The position numbers and the translations under genes are program-made. The notes under the pieces were generated by a model, which did no database searches, was not told the DNA's origin, and saw only the letters and a list, made by a program, of their open reading frames with translations. From assembly GCF_010389155.1 (NCBI RefSeq), contig NC_057769.1, forward strand, positions 8,246,735-8,310,734: 64,000 nucleotides of DNA, written 5' to 3'. Shown piece by piece: positions 45,052 through 57,270 of this stretch. Origin of the DNA: Erigeron canadensis. Its lineage: Eukaryota; Streptophyta; Magnoliopsida; Asterales; Asteraceae. How positions within the stretch are numbered: position 1 is the first letter of the stretch; each line of letters starts with the position of its first letter.

Positions 45052-47067
45052 GACTGTTCGGAGTGGGGGTCTTTTGTCCCGACGCCGCCCCTTCGCCGCC
45101 CCTCTGCCGCGTTGTACACCGTCCCGGCGGGCGGAAAACACCAAAAACCAACTCTTCTGGCAAATATTGATCGCCCCTCTTTGTTTATTTTTCAAAACAA
45201 ATTGAGCCGTTGAACGGCTACTTTGGGCCAAAATTCAATTTTTTATTTATTTTTAAATTACATTACTTATATATATATATATACTTCACCATTTTATTTA
45301 ACAAAACCTACTAAACACTTCCAATCTTTCACATTTTTCTCTCTAAAAAATCAAATATGTCTTCCGCATCATCAGCCGCTCCTGTTAGCCAAGAAGAGTC
45401 TACAACTAGTTCCGGTTCCGATGAGTACGATGACGCGGTCGAGAGTGTCGCAATTACAGCCGTTCAACTCGCAATGCGAGTTGCCCAAGACGAGGCCCCG
45501 GTTCGGCCACCGGGATTCTTTTGTCGAACAACACTTGTTCGACGAAGGGTTGAGGCAAATGTCATTACTTTTATGAGAATCCCACGTATAATCAAAGACA
45601 GTTTAGGCGACGTTTTCGTATGTCGAAGCGTTTATTTTTGAAGATAAGTGGTGACTTGGAGGCGGAATATATATTGCATAAATTTACATATATTAAGTAT
45701 ATATATTTAATTAAATTGTACGTATAAGGTATACGCGAATTGTATGAATACGTATACTTACGAAGGCCTACTTGGAGTGATCTCCAACGTTTGTATGAGG
45801 TTCATGATGAAGTTCATGGATTCCCCGGCATGATAGGTAGTATTGACTAAATGCATTGAGCGTGAGAGATGTGTCCCACAGCGTGGCAGGGCACGCACAC
45901 ACGATGATGTTGGACACCCGTCGTTGATGCTTCAGGCGGTTGCATCTTATGATTTATGGATTGGGAACGCCTACTTCGAAAAACAAGGATCAAACAACGA
46001 CATTAATGTATTCAAATCGTCACCCGTTCTAGAGGAAATCATTTCCGGATTAGCGCCTACAAGTAAGTTATATAACTTGTCTTTAATTATATATGTTAAG
46101 TATATATATATATATATATATAAGTATTTATAAATATATGTATTTATTAAGTTATATAATTTGTCTTTAATTAGGTTCCTTTTACGCAAACGGAAACTTC
46201 TACAAGTCCGGATACTACCTCACAGACGGTATATATCCTGAATACACCACGTTTGTGAAGAGTTTCACCGACCCGTTTGATGAAAAACGACGATTGTTTA
46301 AGCGTAAGCAGGAGTCGGCACGCAAGGCTATTGAGAGGACGTTCGGTGTTCTAAATAAGAGATGGTATGTTTTAAAATATCCGGCACACTATTGGAAAAA
46401 AGAAACTATGGTTGATGTCGTATATGCTTGTATTATCATGCATAACATGATCTTACAAGATGAAGATAGAGCTTTTTGCCAAGACTTCAACCCGAACGAC
46501 CCAACGTTGGACCCGGCATATTGGATGCAACAAACGCCGATTGAACAACGTATCGCAAATGGGGAAGCCGCCCGAGACAGGGAAGTACACAATATGCTGA
46601 AAGCGGATTTGGTTGATCATCTATGGGCAAACAGGAGGCGTGGCGGTGCACAACCCGACAACGAGCCCGAGTTCAACCTAAACGACTATGTTAGCGATGA
46701 GAAGTAGTACTTTAGTATAAATAAAATGTGTGTAATGTAGTTTTTAGTTTAAGTATTATTCGTAGTTTGTTGAATTATTAGTCATAATTTAGTTTTTAGT
46801 TTAATGTAGTTCGTAGTTTAATTTTAGTTAAGTAATGTAATTTTTTTTAATTTTAATGAACTTTTTAGTTGTATTTTAAATATATATATATATATAATAT
46901 ATTATTTATATTTATACTTATAAAACTAAAATAAAACTAAAATAAAACCAAAAAAGAGGAGTCTCACTCCACAAAAAAGTAGGGGCAACTCTTGGAAGGA
47001 GCCCCCGCCACATGGCGGAAGTCCCCCCCATGTGGGGAGCCCCAAAGCCTTTTCACTTCTCATAGTC
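45052..47067 (+). mobile_element. PIF/Harbinger DNA transposon, 2.0 kb, with TTA target duplication
   Basis: Flanked by TTA at 45049-45051 and 47068-47070. Ends are imperfect inverted repeats starting GACTGTTCGGAGTG on the left and GACTATGAGAAGTG (read inward) on the right. Subterminal sequence is GC-rich on both sides, as in plant Harbingers. Carries one broken transposase gene; the Myb-like second protein that active PIF/Harbinger elements also need is absent. Confidence 0.85.
45357..46707 (+). pseudogene. PIF/Harbinger transposase (HARBI1/ALP1-like), broken
   Basis: The N-terminus (MSSASSAAPVSQEES) shifts frame near 45500; FRRRFRMSKRLFLKI follows at about 45600-45640, then a large internal part is missing before YLRRPTWSDLQRLYEVHDEV at about 45750. 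The catalytic domain holds GSID (first Asp), NNDINV (second Asp) and RKAIERTFG (Glu), so the DDE triad survives. Right after GSID the usual Cys-Met-His-Trp-x-Trp is interrupted by three stops; two occupy the Trp positions (TGA for TGG). One intron at about 46063-46174 has good GT-AG sites, and the last exon (46175-46707) is open to TAG. Full-length relatives are DDE_Tnp_4 nucleases of about 400 residues. Non-functional as it stands. Confidence 0.87.
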
Positions 47068-47070
47068 TTA

Positions 47071-50000
47071 GAACTAGTGGAAATAACCTATATGATAAAT
47101 GTTTTTGTCTCTAGAAACAAAAACCCGGTTCAATCCTAACATGTTTAGCATTATTGATAGTAGTTTAGAAGTAATGTAAATTTGTTGTTTAAAAAAAATT
47201 CATCAAATAAGTGGTTGTGTAAATGTATTGTGTATGTAAATTGACTTTCAGAAAAGTTGTATGCAAATGTACAGGGTACTTTGAACTTTCCATTTGTGTA
47301 TGCCGTATGGAACCTAAATTAATTTGCCTATAATATTTGTCTTTTTTTATAACTCATTTAATGGCCAATAAAATATGTTATGGCATCCTTGTATATAGTA
47401 CAAGACGAATAGGATAGTTTGCCTTTCTAAATACATTACGAGTATATGTCGAACATTTAATAGCACCACCTAAATTAATAATGAAGGCAAACATAATCTT
47501 TATATGTATAAAAGCTAAATATATTTATGTTATTTTCAGAACTTACAAAAATCAATGGAAAAGATTTCACTTGCTGGCCACTCGATCACTTTTTGGCCCC
47601 CTTTGTTAAGTTGGGATAGTTTCAAACAAAATTTCTTTAGCATGCATCATTCTTAGAAGCGGATTCGAGGTTAAACTAAAAAATATCACAAATATATGAA
47701 TTACTATTGTTTGCCTTTATAGATTTATGATCACCATTAAGCCTTCTGATACACAGATGTAGTCGGATTATGTTCTTTAACGAATAAAAGTTGCATTATT
47801 TCTATCACTAAACGACTCCGAATATTCCTTACTTTATAAGCTTATGATGTGAGGGGCTGATTCGATTGAACTATGAACTTCTTCACGAAGAAGTAAAAGC
47901 TTCTATCAAATGGTCCAACCTATAATCTAAAATTTGTTCTGAAATGCCATGTATCTCATCGAAGACAAAACCATATTAGTATGGTACCTAAATCGTCAAC
48001 TTTGAAGCAAATATAACACTCTTTAAAATCATTTGTAAAACCAATTTTAAAAAGATCTTTAGATCAACAAATATAACGCTCTTTAAAATCATTTGTAGAT
48101 TGCAGATCGAATGGTATTATTTTTTCTTGGGTTTTGCTAAATGAAGTGTTAAGATCTTTCGTTAAGCTGCATTAATTAGTTATATACTTACCATAAAATT
48201 CAGAGGGTAAGATTTTAATATTGGAATGTACAATTTTTTTATGCACTTTAATTTAATCACTAAAGGCTTTATTTAACATTTTATTTTTTTCTTTGTAAAT
48301 ATTTTGTGGCCATGTGGGGCCACTATGAACAACTTCATTAAAAATAAGACACAGTTTTGAAACTCAACTATTTTAATTTCATAAGATAATACTTAAATAC
48401 TGTTTATCAGGCTAGTATTTAAGAAATGGTTAATTAGGTTTAATGGACCACCTGATCAAAGTTTTTCCAATGGAAACATTTTTTGCGAGCAAATTAAAGA
48501 GAAGTAGCATTTTATCACTTGACACAAACTTCTTCAAAGTTAATTAGAAAGTAATTATCAACTCAGGACATACTTCTTATATATCTTAATTATTGATTGT
48601 TGGGTTCTTTTCAGAAAAAGGTTTTAATAATAAGCTTTATCATTATCGTTTAAAACGGTGTTTTCGATTTGATATTGATAGTTCAATGAAACAATGGATT
48701 ACGATGAAGAGTAGGCAGATTATGATGACGTTATAAAGGACTTCTAATAGTTGTTTTCAAACGATTGTATTGTTACTTATTTTAAAACTTTTAGTTTGTT
48801 TTTTAGGAGATTCTATTTTTAGGAATGCTCGTTCTTCTTTCCAGGTGTATGTTAAGTGATTTGTAAAATATATCTTTTTTCAACACTGATTTGTAATATA
48901 TTGTTTCATGTTAAATTTTGCAATAAACCTTATACGGTGTATATATTAAAAAATGGATATTTATTGATAGCCACACAAAAGGCCGAAGAACTGTGTTCAT
49001 AACTGATCGATAACAAATGTAGGCAATAAAAATTACATTAGACCACAACTTTTTTCCTTTTATGGTTGCTACAAAATAACTTGGACATTTAAAATTATCC
49101 TTTAATTTCATTTAACTGTCTGTTACTTTTAAATGCTAACATGGCAATAAAATCGTACAAGTAAATGTTATGTACCATATTCCCGCAATAAATTTATTAT
49201 AATTCATCAATAGGGGTGTAATTTAACGAGTCGAGAGTTACTCCAGTTCGAACTTATTTAAAATTGAGCATCAACATAGAAGTTTTGTAACTCAAACGCA
49301 AATTTACTAAGTTAATTTCATGAAGTGAGGGAGCTTTTTGAACAAAAAACATATATTATGATCGAGTTAGACAAGCCCAACAAGTTTAAAGTGAATTTAT
49401 TATTACTTTTCAAGCTACAAAATTAGTTTATTCATGATCGAGTTAAAATGTATTATTAAAAAAACATTCTTAGGAATTTCAGTATGAGGTTAACAAGCAG
49501 TTTTTATAATACTAACAAGTTTTAATTAAAGGCATGAGATTTTAAGTGTATATTTTATGGGGTTGACATTTATTTTTACTCAATAAATACATAAAAATAG
49601 TATTAAAAATATAGAGTTTTATAGATAGTATGGGATTGTCTTATAGTTTCATCATTGAATTCAAGTGAAATAATTATTAAACAAATTAATTTAAATATTT
49701 TTGATACTCCAGTCGACTCGGTTAATTAATTGCTAGTTTGCTACTCCTAAACACACAAAAACAAAGATGAAAAAAAAAAACAATTTTTAAATTTTGTCTT
49801 TGTAGAAGATGTATGTTTATAAGAGAAAGAAATAAAAATCTGTCAATAGCAAAGTAATAAATGTATGTGGCAGGTTCCACAAATGTCACGTTGTACTGGT
49901 CCATGTCACCGCTAAACCACCTGACCTGTCATTACCGAACCTTCCACGTAGGCTCGGACAACCGTTGTCTTCACCCGAACCTATCCCCATACCAAATACC

Positions 50001-50424
50001 AAGAGAATAATATTCACAAAAACAAAAAGAAAAACAGAGATTTATTTTCATCAGTAGTAGAGTCATTGCTCCTTCTCAAAGAAGCCAAAAACACCCACCT
50101 CTTCATTTGCTTTCTTCCCAAGCCATTTTTTCATCATCAAATACAAATATTTGTTTGTCATTATTTCTATCTCTCTGTCTCTATTGTATTTTTTTTTTCT
50201 TGAGCTTTTGCTAGCTGTTTTTTTCATTAAAAGCATTCACAAGCCACATTTCCCAACAGAAAGTGAAATTATAATCACTCCCTTCACGGTTAAGTTTATC
50301 AACCGATCAAATCTCTCAATATATATACACATATTTTATACATACATATATATAGTCCATTCATTGTGTATATCTTAATATCAATCAATCAATATTTATA
50401 AATAAATATATCCCTTTTCATTAT
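47071..50424. other. Intergenic, upstream of the LRR gene
   Basis: About 3.3 kb, AT-rich, no coding region recognised. From roughly 49880 composition becomes C-richer, and 50030-50424 has the look of a long leader. CCACGTAGG at about 49945 is an ACGT-core motif, the kind bound by bZIP and bHLH factors, but one short match proves little. No TATA box could be chosen. Confidence 0.4.
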
Positions 50425-51630
50425 ATGATGAAAGGAAAGGGAAAAGGAATGTCTCCTCATTTAGGCATTCTTTTGTTGGGTTTCTGTTTTGTTAGTCAGT
50501 GTTTTGGCATAATGGATCCGGTGGATTTTTTGGCATTACAATCTATTCGTAAATCCTTAGAAGACATGCCGGGTTCTAACTACTTTTCATCATGGGATTT
50601 TACTTCCGACCCTTGCAATTTTGCTGGTGTTTATTGCGAAGGGGAGAAAGTTGTTGCGCTGAATTTAGGCGACCCAAGAGCGGGTGCTCCTGGTTTATCG
50701 GGTCGCCTAAATCCAGCTATAGGTAAATTATCCTCCTTGGCAGAATTCACCGTTGTGCCAGGGAGGATAATGGGCGCATTGCCCTGGACACTGTCCCAGC
50801 TAAAAAACCTTAAGTTTTTAGCGGTAAGTCGTAACTTTATTTCTCACGAAATCCCGGCATCACTTGGTGAGCTACGAAATCTACGTACGCTTGATTTAAG
50901 CTATAATCAGCTTACTGGCAATATCCCATGGGACGTTGCCGGTATACGATCCTTAACCAATGTCATATTATGTCATAATCATCTCGCCGGCTCAATCCCT
51001 TATTTCGCGTCACAAACACTAACCCGATTAGACCTTAAACACAACGATTTATCCGGTTCGATTTCCCCAAATTCCTTACCTCATTCATTACAATACCTTT
51101 CTTTATCATGGAACCGGTTATCCGGTCCAATAGACCAACTCTTACCCAAACTAAACCGGTTAAATTACCTAGACTTAAGTCTAAACCAATTTTCTGGATA
51201 CATCCCTGGATGCATCTTCACATTCCCAATTTCAAATCTCCAACTTGAAAGAAACCAGTTCACTGGACCGGTCCAACCAGCCGGTTCTGTCACAATCCAA
51301 ACCGTTGATCTAAGTCACAACATGCTATACGGTCAAGTTTCACCCCTTTTTGCAACGGTTCAGAATCTTTACTTAAATAACAACCGGTTCACGGGTAAAG
51401 TTCCAACGGTTTTCGTGGACCGGTTAATGGCAGGAAGTATACAACTTTTGTATTTACAACATAATTTTTTGACAGGAATGCCAATTAATCCAAGGGCTAA
51501 TATTCCCATGAGTAGTTCATTATGTTTGCAATATAATTGTATGATCCCTCCGGTTCAAACTCCATGCCCGATCAATGCGGGTACCCAGAAGACCCGACCC
51601 ACTTCACAATGTATGGAATGGAAAGGTTAA
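50425..51630 (+). CDS. Secreted leucine-rich-repeat protein, intronless, 401 aa
   Basis: One open exon from two tandem ATGs. A hydrophobic signal peptide (about residues 10-28, HLGILLLGFCFVSQCFG) is followed by an LRRNT-type cap with paired cysteines (FTSDPCNFAGVYC, about 60-72). About ten plant-type LRRs follow, with the LxxLxLSxNxLSGxIP pattern (LRTLDLSYNQLTGNIP, LNYLDLSLNQFSGYIP, IQTVDLSHNMLYGQV). The C-terminal cap has further cysteines (SLCLQYNCM, TPCP, SQC). There is no transmembrane helix or kinase, so this is an apoplastic LRR protein, related in form to extensin-less LRX, PGIP-like and receptor-like proteins without a membrane anchor. Ligand unknown. Met9 is a possible alternative start that would give a more typical signal peptide. 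AATAAA lies about 190 bp past the stop. The gene looks intact. Confidence 0.9.
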   Translation: MMKGKGKGMSPHLGILLLGFCFVSQCFGIMDPVDFLALQSIRKSLEDMPGSNYFSSWDFTSDPCNFAGVYCEGEKVVALNLGDPRAGAPGLSGRLNPAIGKLSSLAEFTVVPGRIMGALPWTLSQLKNLKFLAVSRNFISHEIPASLGELRNLRTLDLSYNQLTGNIPWDVAGIRSLTNVILCHNHLAGSIPYFASQTLTRLDLKHNDLSGSISPNSLPHSLQYLSLSWNRLSGPIDQLLPKLNRLNYLDLSLNQFSGYIPGCIFTFPISNLQLERNQFTGPVQPAGSVTIQTVDLSHNMLYGQVSPLFATVQNLYLNNNRFTGKVPTVFVDRLMAGSIQLLYLQHNFLTGMPINPRANIPMSSSLCLQYNCMIPPVQTPCPINAGTQKTRPTSQCMEWKG

Positions 51631-54600
51631 TAATAAGGTTTTTTTTTGTATTTTTGTTACTTATATAGATATATATATATATATATTTAGTATAAAGTTA
51701 TATAGTATAACTTTTTTGGTGTGGGGGGTTTGTTTTTAGATTCATTTAATTAAATTTTGGTGTGGGGAAAACATGAGATTATATATCATCTTGATTAATG
51801 ATTATAATGTATTTCTTGTGAATAAATTTCTCTTTTGCTTATGGATGTAGTTCATAATTTTTGTTTTATTTTTAATGTTATTTTTGGTAGCTGTATTTTT
51901 GTGTTATGCTATTGTCATTTTGTGCAATGTGAGATTGTGTTGTTGGTTTTAGGATTTTTGTGGTAATGTATGATTAGCATGATACTATGGTCTATGATTT
52001 GGTCAAGGCACAAAGTGACAAGGAGTTACATTTCTTTTATTTTGAATCTATAAAAAAAGATCATAGAAACTTTATGTAACACACACTCAAATGGAGTATT
52101 CCCTGTTGGGGAACTCGATGTGGCCATTAGTTTGCCAATGAATTCTTACTTCTTAGTCCAGTGGTTTAAGAGGAAGGTAAAAGGTTTTGTCTTTTTTGTA
52201 AGGTAATTAGAGGTGTAATATTGTTGGTTGGTTTAATGAAATTTGTCGTTCATAAGAAATATTCAACATTGGTGAGATATTGACCTAGACCAATTCCATT
52301 TAGAAGTTTAATTAATGAAATCGCATATAGTAAACTGAACTAAGAATTACATCCCTTTAACTTAAACAGATAATTGCTATGCAATAAGTTTAATGTGCAT
52401 TTTGTGTAATTGAGAGATAACGCCAATGTAATGCTGCATATACATGTATAGATGGGTGTGGAGCAATTATATTTGTATGGATGTTTGTGGAGGCACATGA
52501 GAGATAGTTGAGTGTGCCATTCTTTTCAGCTTTCAATTTGCATGGGTGTGTTGTGGAACTGAAACAGCATCATTACTCTCAATATTCATATTTTGGTCCC
52601 CTTCATTGGGATGTCAATTTTGAGGGATATCCATTCTTTTCTGGTTGTGGTTGTTAGTTGTATCATCTTCTCTATGACTATAATGATCTTGAGACTTGAG
52701 AGAGCTTGAAATCGATATATAGTGTTTTCTAGTTCTGTTTTTTTGGGTAATGTTTTCTAGTTCTGTTACTCTTGACTAATTTGTGTTTCCCTTTTATAGT
52801 TTGATATATAACATACGATGATAACAAGTTAATTTGTAGCGATTTCAAAATGCAAAGGAGTTGTGTATTCTTTCTATATCGTTGAAAAGTTTAATTAGCA
52901 CTTTATAATAGGACTATAAACAAACCGAATAAATAGGACTGAAACCTTTTTCCTGGTTATTCATTTAACATTTTAACTTAATGAAAGGTTCACGAACAGA
53001 TAAACAAATATACAATTGTTCAACGAATTACTCGTCAAGTGGTTTATGAACGATTCAACGAACACTTAGTTTGTTTACCGTCATACTAAAAAAACGGTAA
53101 ATAGGTGGGAACCCTCTTGTCCCATGTACCGTTTTGGTACTCAGGGCTCACACTGCATAGAACTCATGTCTGATAAGTCACCATTCTCACACATGGAATC
53201 AAAAGATATAATTTTTTCACTTGCCTTTGATAAGTTTTAAACATGTGAACTCGAAAATTCGATAACAATAACAAAAAAGATGATGAAAACGATGGGATGA
53301 AAGATGTGTAATTTGATAGGACATTATCGTCCAATTGATGAATAATAAAAAAAAAACAAAAACAAATGGCAAAAACAACTAAGTCAAGTCCTTCAATAGT
53401 TTTGAAAAAACTATAAATAAATAATATAGTCAAATGAGATATATCTTTTTCTTTTCTAGTCTCTTTTTGTTTTTTATGTTTATTATAAACTATAAACTAA
53501 TTAGTATATGAATGTATGGACTTATGAAGAGACAAAAAGCACTCTTCTTTAAAGGGAATAGAAACCTTACCCTTTTAATTCCAAAGTGGTGGTGCTGAAA
53601 TACATATATGATTAAATAATCAAACTTCTTCCCTAATTCCAATTATCTTTTTTGAGCATATCGAATCATATACAAGGTGGGTCTAAAGCAAAATTTGATT
53701 TATGATATAACAACACTAATGTAGGTCAAAGTAAGATGGTGAGGGTCGGGGTCTTTTTAGTTCCCTTTTCCTCACAAACTATGTCTTAAATGACTAATTA
53801 TCGACCATAGTACATGGGACCCTTGTGTTGTAAAAAGCTTTAAGTTGTTTTATAGCTAAAGATTATGGATATATGTTTTGCTTAATTCTTTTCGAATTCT
53901 TTCTATGGTGCTTTGGCCTAATTATACAAAACTAATGTTATATCGAATTTATTCTCAGACTTTCTTCTGAAAAAATTAATAAAAGGCAAATTAAATCCCT
54001 TAATATGAATAGTTTTTTTAATGGCATTGAACTTTATATTAAGTAAGATATGCTGGAAGAACTAGCTAATATTCACCGTACGTTCCAGGAAAAGGATTAA
54101 GAACTCTAACACGACTTTAAAAAAGACAAACACGTAAAATAACAACAATTACAAACACGTAAAATAGCGACATTCATTAATATATAAAGAGAGCAAGACA
54201 CGCAAAAAGAACCTCCCCCATTGATAGCTCTAATATGAATAGTATGACCTTACACACCCTAATATTCAAAGAACCTTAGTGATCGAACCTTATACGTACA
54301 TAACGAGTTTTTAGTTAGTGTAAAATGTATAGCTATGTGAAGCATATTAATATTGTTCAGAGATTAAAAATTTCTTGGTATAATTATCATTTTTCAATTT
54401 ATTTGGGTGTGTATTGGACAAAACTCCAATCACCAATGATCTACCAATATATATATAACAAAGTCGTAAATTCATTTCTAAACAAATAGGAAGCCTTGGA
54501 TGAATTTCAACTTTGATTTACAACCATTAGATTAAATTTAATTATTTCATCTTTGTAAAATGACGATATGAATACTTTTACTTTATATGATTAGACAAAT

Positions 54601-55639
54601 AACCCCCTTAAAAATATATCATAAACCGTAAAATAATTATAAATTATTAATTATAAATATATATAAAATATAAATATAAATAAATATAAAACTATATGTA
54701 AAAGAGTACGCAACTTTCCTCCATTCGATGAACTTCCAGGAACTTCCAGTCATATAAAACTATATGTGTATTAAATTTTATTAAGATCATATTATTTATT
54801 TTTATATTCAATTTATAACGATTAAACAATTATAGTAACAATTGTTCTAATTAAAATTATATTTTCGGATCTACTTCATTTGTATTATGGAAACTTTAAA
54901 AATAGTTATTTTCTTTCTAATTATAATAGTAAATATAAATAAATATAATTTATATTTAAGTTTGGATCTACTTTATTTTAAAAATTAGGAATTATAACTA
55001 TAATTAGAATATTAACTGTTTACATTTATATTTATATAGATTTTGATGTCAAATACACGGGTTTTAGAGCTTATAAAAAATACTTATATATTAAAATATA
55101 AAAATGTACTTAAAAACAAATTAAGATATTCAAATGCAAATACTGAATGCTAAATCATATAAAGATTGGATGGTGTAACATGGTTTCTTTTATACCGAAT
55201 CTTCCAAAAAAACAATATCTTAACCTTGATTACACAACTGACCGAGTTCTCATTGATGTCTAGCAAAAAATAATTTTATTTTCGTTAGCCATGATTCTTA
55301 AGAACTATAAAAGTAGTATTTGGTTCGTGAGTTTTCAATGATTTCGTGGGTTGTGATTTTTTTTTTTTTTTGAACGTATTAGTAGGGTTCGGTTTATTAT
55401 TAGAAGAATATGTATCTTAAATTTAGTTTGATTACAATTCTTAATAAAAATAATGATTATCCTAATTATAGTCCGATTACAATTACTAATAACAACGAAA
55501 TTACAATTAGCTATCTTGATTACAATTAGATAAGACGTTGAGAGTTTATACCTTATTGTATTTATGTAGACAATCGTTACTACATATATGAAGGAGATTA
55601 GTTTTAATTCGTATTAATCCAAATATTGTAACCTCTTTA
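51631..55639. other. Long intergenic stretch, nothing recognised
   Basis: About 4 kb of AT-rich sequence after the LRR gene. Includes the LRR 3' UTR, simple AT-rich tracts at 54640-54700 and a T-run near 55360. No gene, RNA or element termini could be supported. Confidence 0.45.
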
Positions 55640-56105
55640 ACTTTTAGCTATATTTTGTTATTAAATAGACATTATGCAATAAAGTATTAATTATTTTTAA
55701 ATTGGTTAAAGTGCAAATTGGTTATGAAAAACTAAATAGTGTATATTAATTATTTTTAAATTGGGTGAAAGTGTAAATTAATGATGAAAAACCAAAAAGT
55801 ATAAATCAATAATTTTTAAATTAAATTGAGTTAAAGTGTAAATTGGTGATAGACTAAACCAAAAAGTGTAAATTAATACCTTTTAAATTGGGGTAAAGTG
55901 TAAATTGGTGATGGAAAACTAAAAAGTGTAAATAAAAAATTTTTAAATTGGGTTAAAGTGTAAATTGATGATGGAAAACCAAAAAGTGTAAATTAATTTA
56001 GACATATGTTGATTTAATTAATTGTGAAATTGAGAGTTGTAATTGGTCAGTTAAAGTTAGGTCAGTTGTCTTTTAGTATATATTAAAATTAAGATTAAGA
56101 TAAGA
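55640..56105 (-). mobile_element. Helitron 5' part, minus strand, with an internal tandem repeat
   Basis: On the minus strand the sequence starts TCTTATCTTAATCTTAATTT after an A (complement of 56106) and continues ATATACTAAAAGACAACTGAC, the terminus shared with H1, H2 and H4. Its 3' end could not be located. From about 55690 to 56000 it holds about five or six units of 58-65 bp built on GTTAAAGTGTAAATTGGTGA and AAACCAAAAAGTGTAAATTA; the other copies have a single such unit. Confidence 0.65.
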
Positions 56106-56314
56106 TGTCTGTATTATGGAAACTTTTAGATTTTCTTACGAGTCTTACTAAAAATTAATATACCTTGCCAATCAATCCACCCAATATATGTATATGTATA
56201 TATAGATTAGGCGTACATTACGATTCAGAAACCCTTTTACTTTCTTTTTCTTATTATTCAATATCATAATTGTCGAATATTATTATTCAATTATATAATT
56301 GTAGAATATAACTC

Positions 56315-57270
56315 ATGGCTGCTACAAACCAGATTATCTATGACAATGTTGCTGATGTTAATAACAACAAAGAGTCATGGACTATAAGGGTTAAAGTTAT
56401 TTTGCGGTGGAAACAGGCCTTCAAGAATTATCCTAATGCTGTCTCCAGCCTTTATATGATCCTAATGGATGAGCAGGTATATCTATTTACTGTCTATAAC
56501 ATCAAAAATTCTGTATGTTTTTATTGGTTACATATTATTTATTATATGATTTATAATTATATTTTATATTACTCAATTTAGGGTACTAAGATCCAAGCAT
56601 CAGTCAAGAAAAATCTAATCCCAGACTTTGAAAGTATTCTTGAAGAAGGAACGGTTAGAGTTATAAGTGATTTCGGAATAGCTTCAAACTCAGGAAGTTA
56701 TATGTTAGTTAATCATCAATACAAGATAAACTTTTGTAAGTCAATAAAGGTCAAAATATTTATAGATTTTGATAATATCCTTATATCTTTCCAAGCTTTA
56801 GTGATATGCTGACAAAAAACTTGTCTACTCGTGTTGCTTTTGGTAGGTTGTTCATGTTTTTATATTCAAACTATATTCATAGATGGATACTTGTGTTGCT
56901 TTCGGTAATATGTTCCTGTTTTTATATGCTAACTATATTCATAGTTTTCTTTTATAATTTAATTTTAATTTCAATTCAAATAATTGTTTCTTTTTTTCCT
57001 ACGGATGTTGTCGGTATGGTAGTCTCTGTTGATCTTATGATTCTTACCCACGAGGCTGGCAGAGATAAACACAATTAACTCTAGAACTTCAAGATCTACG
57101 GTATTCCTCTTTTATTTTAGTATTATTTTACTATCATATCTTATCAACCAATATATTATCACACATATTTATATGAATGGTTATAATCTGAATGCGTGTA
57201 ATGGCAATAAAATTGCATGTGCTTTATGCCTTTATGGGACTCATATGCTATTCGGCTAAGCAAGTATATT
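56315..57270 (+). pseudogene. RPA70/DUF223-like OB-fold protein pseudogene
   Basis: Exon A (56315-56476, MAATNQIIYDNVADVNNNKESWTIRVKV-type start split over WTIRVKVILRWK) and exon B (from 56582, GTKIQASVKKNLIPDFESIL, then SGSYMLVNHQYKINF) join across a GT-AG intron and match the N-terminal OB fold of plant replication protein A 70-kDa-like/DUF223 proteins. A later fragment at 57000-57115 (TDVVGMVVSV, then RDKHN) is interrupted by TAA and TAG. Another piece near 57225 (LWDSYAIRLSK) is in a different frame. Such genes are often carried by plant Helitrons, where an RPA-like protein accompanies the Rep/helicase. A Helitron 3' end lies downstream on the same strand at 59111. No helicase remains. 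Confidence 0.72.

Noticed and set aside
46175..46707. Reading the open last exon as a stand-alone gene
   Set aside because: It is the C-terminal part of the Harbinger transposase, with the upstream catalytic exon broken by stops.
50151..50378. 75-codon frame upstream of the LRR gene as a separate protein or uORF
   Set aside because: Does not begin at an ATG as supported by the sequence context and has a low-complexity hydrophobic composition typical of leader sequence.
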